From NCBI GenBank assembly GCA_038246255.1, contig JBBRWC010000008.1, positions 1 to 64,000 of the forward strand: DNA of 64,000 nt, given 5' to 3'. Position 1 is the stretch's first letter. The number at the start of each line of letters is the position of its first letter. Positions 61,924 through 64,000 of the stretch are shown piece by piece. The position numbers were made by a program, and so were the translations under genes. The notes under the pieces were generated by a model. The model was not told the DNA's origin. It did no database searches and saw nothing but the letters and a program-made list of their open reading frames with translations. Origin of the DNA: RI-242 sp038246255. GTDB taxonomy: Bacteria > Planctomycetota > UBA1135 > GCA-002686595.

Positions 61924-62787
61924 ATGGACGCAAATCGCATCGAACGGGCGCTAGTGATCGGCGCGGGCACGATGGGGCACGGAATTGCCCACGTGCTCGC
62001 GCTATGCGGCATCGAAACGCGCCTGGGGGACGTCTCACAGCCGGCCGTCGACAGCGGGCTCGCGAAGGTCCGCGCCAACCTGCAGAAGGGTGTGGAGCGC
62101 GGCAAGTTGACCGCCGAACAGCGCGACGCCACCTCTGCGCTGCTCTCGGGTTGGACGGACAACAAAAAGGCCGCGCAGGGTGTCGAGCTTGTCATCGAAG
62201 CCGTCCCCGAAGTGCTTGCGCTCAAGCGCGCCATCCTGGGTGAACTTGGGGCCCACCTTGCGCCCGACGTGCTCGTCGCGACCAACACGAGTTCCCTTTC
62301 GATCGAGGAGATCGCCGACGCCGTGCCGTACCCCGAGCGTGTGGTGGGCATGCACTTTTTCAACCCCGTCCACCTGATGAAGCTGGTCGAGGTCGTGCGG
62401 GCGCCCCGGAGTTCCGAAGGCTGCGTCGACCTGTGTGTGGCGTTGGTCCGCCGTCTGGGCAAGGAACCCATCACGGTGCGCGACCGGCCCGGCTTCGCGA
62501 GCTCCCGCCTCGGCATCGCCATCGGCATGGAAGCGATCCGCATGGTCGAAGAAGAGGTTGCTTCCTGCGAGGACATCGACAAAGCGATGACCCTGGGTTA
62601 TGGCTTCCCCATGGGCCCGCTGCGGCTGACGGACCTCGTCGGCCTCGACGTGCGCCTGTCCATTGCGGAATACTTGAGCAGCAAGCTCGGAAACCGTTTC
62701 GCGCCGCCGCAGTTGCTGCGCGATATGGTGGCGCGTGGCGAACTCGGTCAAAAAAGCGGTCGCGGTTTCTACACCTGGACGGCCTGA
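61924..62787 (+). CDS. 3-hydroxyacyl-CoA dehydrogenase
   Basis: 287 residues, the stand-alone 3HCDH form, as in 3-hydroxybutyryl-CoA dehydrogenases (Hbd). The NAD site is VIGAGTMGHGIAHVLAL. The catalytic His is in GMHFFNPVHLMKLVEVV, with its Glu partner in VIEAVPE, and the C-terminal domain has PMGPLRLTDLVGLDV and GRGFYTW. It oxidises 3-hydroxyacyl-CoA to 3-ketoacyl-CoA, the step after the crotonase. ATG 61924 is preferred; GTG or other codons upstream to 61858 add unconserved sequence. It lies 62 bases after the oxidoreductase. Confidence 0.93.
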   Translation: MDANRIERALVIGAGTMGHGIAHVLALCGIETRLGDVSQPAVDSGLAKVRANLQKGVERGKLTAEQRDATSALLSGWTDNKKAAQGVELVIEAVPEVLALKRAILGELGAHLAPDVLVATNTSSLSIEEIADAVPYPERVVGMHFFNPVHLMKLVEVVRAPRSSEGCVDLCVALVRRLGKEPITVRDRPGFASSRLGIAIGMEAIRMVEEEVASCEDIDKAMTLGYGFPMGPLRLTDLVGLDVRLSIAEYLSSKLGNRFAPPQLLRDMVARGELGQKSGRGFYTWTA

Positions 62788-62810
62788 ACTCTCAACCCCT
62801 CCCCGATCCC

Positions 62811-63563
62811 ATGGCAGAACGGTCTCTTCAAGACGTCCTCGTCGACGCGCCGCCCCGGCGCCGACTTCCCGGTTGGGTTTGGGGCTGTGGTGGTGGTTGC
62901 CTCTTCGTGGCGATCGCCGCGGTTGGAGCGACGATTTTCCTCGGCAACAAGTTGGCCGAGGAACTCGGACCCGAGAAGGCTTGGCCCGAGATCCAGTCGC
63001 TGTTGCCGTTCGAAGATCCGCCGCCTGGCGGCCTGACGGCGTTCCGGATGCCCATTGGCGGCATGGCAAAGAGCGTTGGCAGGCTCTTTGGCCAAACCGA
63101 GGAGGAGCTCGCTGCGGTCGGTGACGCGAACATTTTTGGCCTCATCCGTGCCAGCGACAGCGTGACTTTCACTTTCTCCCTTAGCTCGAACCCCAACTAC
63201 GACCTCGTGCCTGTACCGGGCGAAGTCACGCGGGTTGAGATGGATCTTCAAGGAACCACCGTCACGGCACTGCGCTTCAACCCGGCGAGCCAGACGAGGG
63301 ACGGGCAGCGGCTTGGGATACGAACCAACAACTCCGTGCTGGTCTTGGATCTCGGACTACGCCCGCCTGGCTTCCTGAAGCTTCTGGTCCAAGGTTCGGA
63401 GGGTGAGGTTTCGGTCGACGACGTTCAGGCCACGCTTGCGCCGTTCGACATGTGGAGCACGCGCATCCTCACTTCAGAACCGCCGCCGGTGTTGCCGGGC
63501 GAGCCCATGCCGCCCACGACAGGCGGCAGCGAAACAGGCGGTAGCGGTTCCGGCGGCCAATGA
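62811..63563 (+). CDS. Membrane-anchored protein of unknown function
   Basis: 250 residues. One membrane segment (WGCGGGCLFVAIAAVGATIFLG, about 23-45) follows a short charged N-terminus, with Gly-Cys-Gly3-Cys just at its start. The exported or soluble part is strand-rich, and it ends in a Pro- and Gly/Ser-rich tail. No family is recognised. It overlaps the next gene by four bases (ATGA), so the two make a small operon of membrane proteins. Confidence 0.78.
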   Translation: MAERSLQDVLVDAPPRRRLPGWVWGCGGGCLFVAIAAVGATIFLGNKLAEELGPEKAWPEIQSLLPFEDPPPGGLTAFRMPIGGMAKSVGRLFGQTEEELAAVGDANIFGLIRASDSVTFTFSLSSNPNYDLVPVPGEVTRVEMDLQGTTVTALRFNPASQTRDGQRLGIRTNNSVLVLDLGLRPPGFLKLLVQGSEGEVSVDDVQATLAPFDMWSTRILTSEPPPVLPGEPMPPTTGGSETGGSGSGGQ

Positions 63564-64000
63564 ACTCAACTCCCGCGACCGGCGGCGCTCCGTCGCCGCT
63601 GTTCGTGACCGGCCTGCTCCTCGTGCTGTTTGCCGCGGCCGCGGGCATTGCGTTTGTCGGCCTCCGGCTGCAGCGGGCCGAGGGCGAGCAGTTGCTCGTG
63701 GAGGTGTTTGGCACCGATCCCGCCTTGCCGTTCGGCCTCGTGCCCACCGGCGCGGCGACCAATGCCAATCAACAGCGTTCGGTGCGCCTTGCGCGCCCTC
63801 TACCGGCGGAGGGCCTTGATGCGCCGACCGAACCCACCGACGAGCCCAACGAGGTGATCGTCGTCCGCTACGCGGGCCCGCGGCCCGTGGAGCGCCTGTT
63901 TGCCCCCTCGATGTCCAACGCCGAGGACGTCGCCCGCCGCGTGGAAGCGTGGCGGACCGAACCCACGGACGATTTCGAGGTCGTGGTTGGAACGGGCGAG
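63560..64000 (+). CDS. Membrane-anchored protein of unknown function (runs off the window)
   Basis: At least 147 codons from ATG 63560, open to the window end. One N-terminal membrane segment (FVTGLLLVLFAAAAGIAFVGL, about 15-35) precedes a soluble region with Pro/Glu/Thr-rich stretches and a later strand-like VIVVRYAGPRPVERLF. No family is recognised from the visible part. The start overlaps the stop of the preceding membrane protein gene. Confidence 0.75.
   Translation, partial: MNSTPATGGAPSPLFVTGLLLVLFAAAAGIAFVGLRLQRAEGEQLLVEVFGTDPALPFGLVPTGAATNANQQRSVRLARPLPAEGLDAPTEPTDEPNEVIVVRYAGPRPVERLFAPSMSNAEDVARRVEAWRTEPTDDFEVVVGTGE

Overview
The window is a very GC-rich, densely coded chromosomal segment with about 53 protein genes on both strands. 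Most neighbouring genes overlap by 1-4 bases (ATGA or GTGA junctions), many starts are GTG or TTG, and clear Shine-Dalgarno sites are rare. A 1456-residue membrane Ser/Thr kinase fused to WD40 repeats, FG-GAP propeller lipoproteins, DUF1570-type proteases, an ADP-heptose epimerase and several lipoproteins point to a didermic, kinase-rich bacterium. My best guess is a high-GC member of the Planctomycetota; this is inferred from gene style and was not tested. I see no phage, insertion sequence, CRISPR array, rRNA or convincing tRNA.

Layout. 1-257: a 131-bp tandem duplication carrying inverted repeats. 253-3597 (minus): a MacB-type tripartite efflux system. 3811-7290: a DUF2254 membrane protein, a small membrane protein and a glycosyltransferase-like protein. 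7321-11691 (minus): the WD40 kinase. 11885-16424: a DUF1570-like protease, a patatin, a fatty-acid desaturase and a methyltransferase. 16447-17909 (minus): a CBU_0592-like protein and a homocysteine S-methyltransferase. 18213-18665: a Cys-rich repeat protein closed by a strong bidirectional terminator. 18789-19816 (minus): two FKBP-like lipoproteins. 20082-22724: a spermidine-synthase-like membrane protein. 22769-25472 (minus): an AtuA, AtuA-companion and Pta operon. 25659-28840: pyroglutamyl peptidase, DUF309 and two secreted paralogues. 29286-33765: two convergent secreted propeller-like proteins. 33890-35668: an ArnT-like glycosyltransferase.

35804-38881 is the most interesting block: a tightly overlapped operon of JAMM protease, MoaD/ThiS-like sulfur carrier whose GG is followed by Ala-Val, rhodanese-E1 fusion and cysteine synthase. 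This looks like a self-contained, ubiquitin-like route for sulfur delivery to cysteine. 39093-42861: an EAL-HDOD protein, pyruvate kinase and a YebC-family regulator. 43131-46347: a helix-hairpin-helix-like protein, an aminotransferase, a uracil phosphoribosyltransferase-like protein and a cytochrome c lipoprotein.

46348-47935 is a decayed-looking patch: an HELMH protein without a secretion signal, and a gene split by one in-frame TAG. 47938-56788: a small hypothetical, a DUF4139 protein, an EF-hand membrane protein, a 5'-nucleotidase, a HEAT-VWA protein and NAD(P)HX epimerase. 56831-59883: HldD and a membrane glycosyltransferase-like protein. 59994-62787: crotonase, zinc-type dehydrogenase and 3-hydroxyacyl-CoA dehydrogenase (fatty-acyl-CoA metabolism). 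62811-64000: two small membrane-anchored hypotheticals, the last running off the window.
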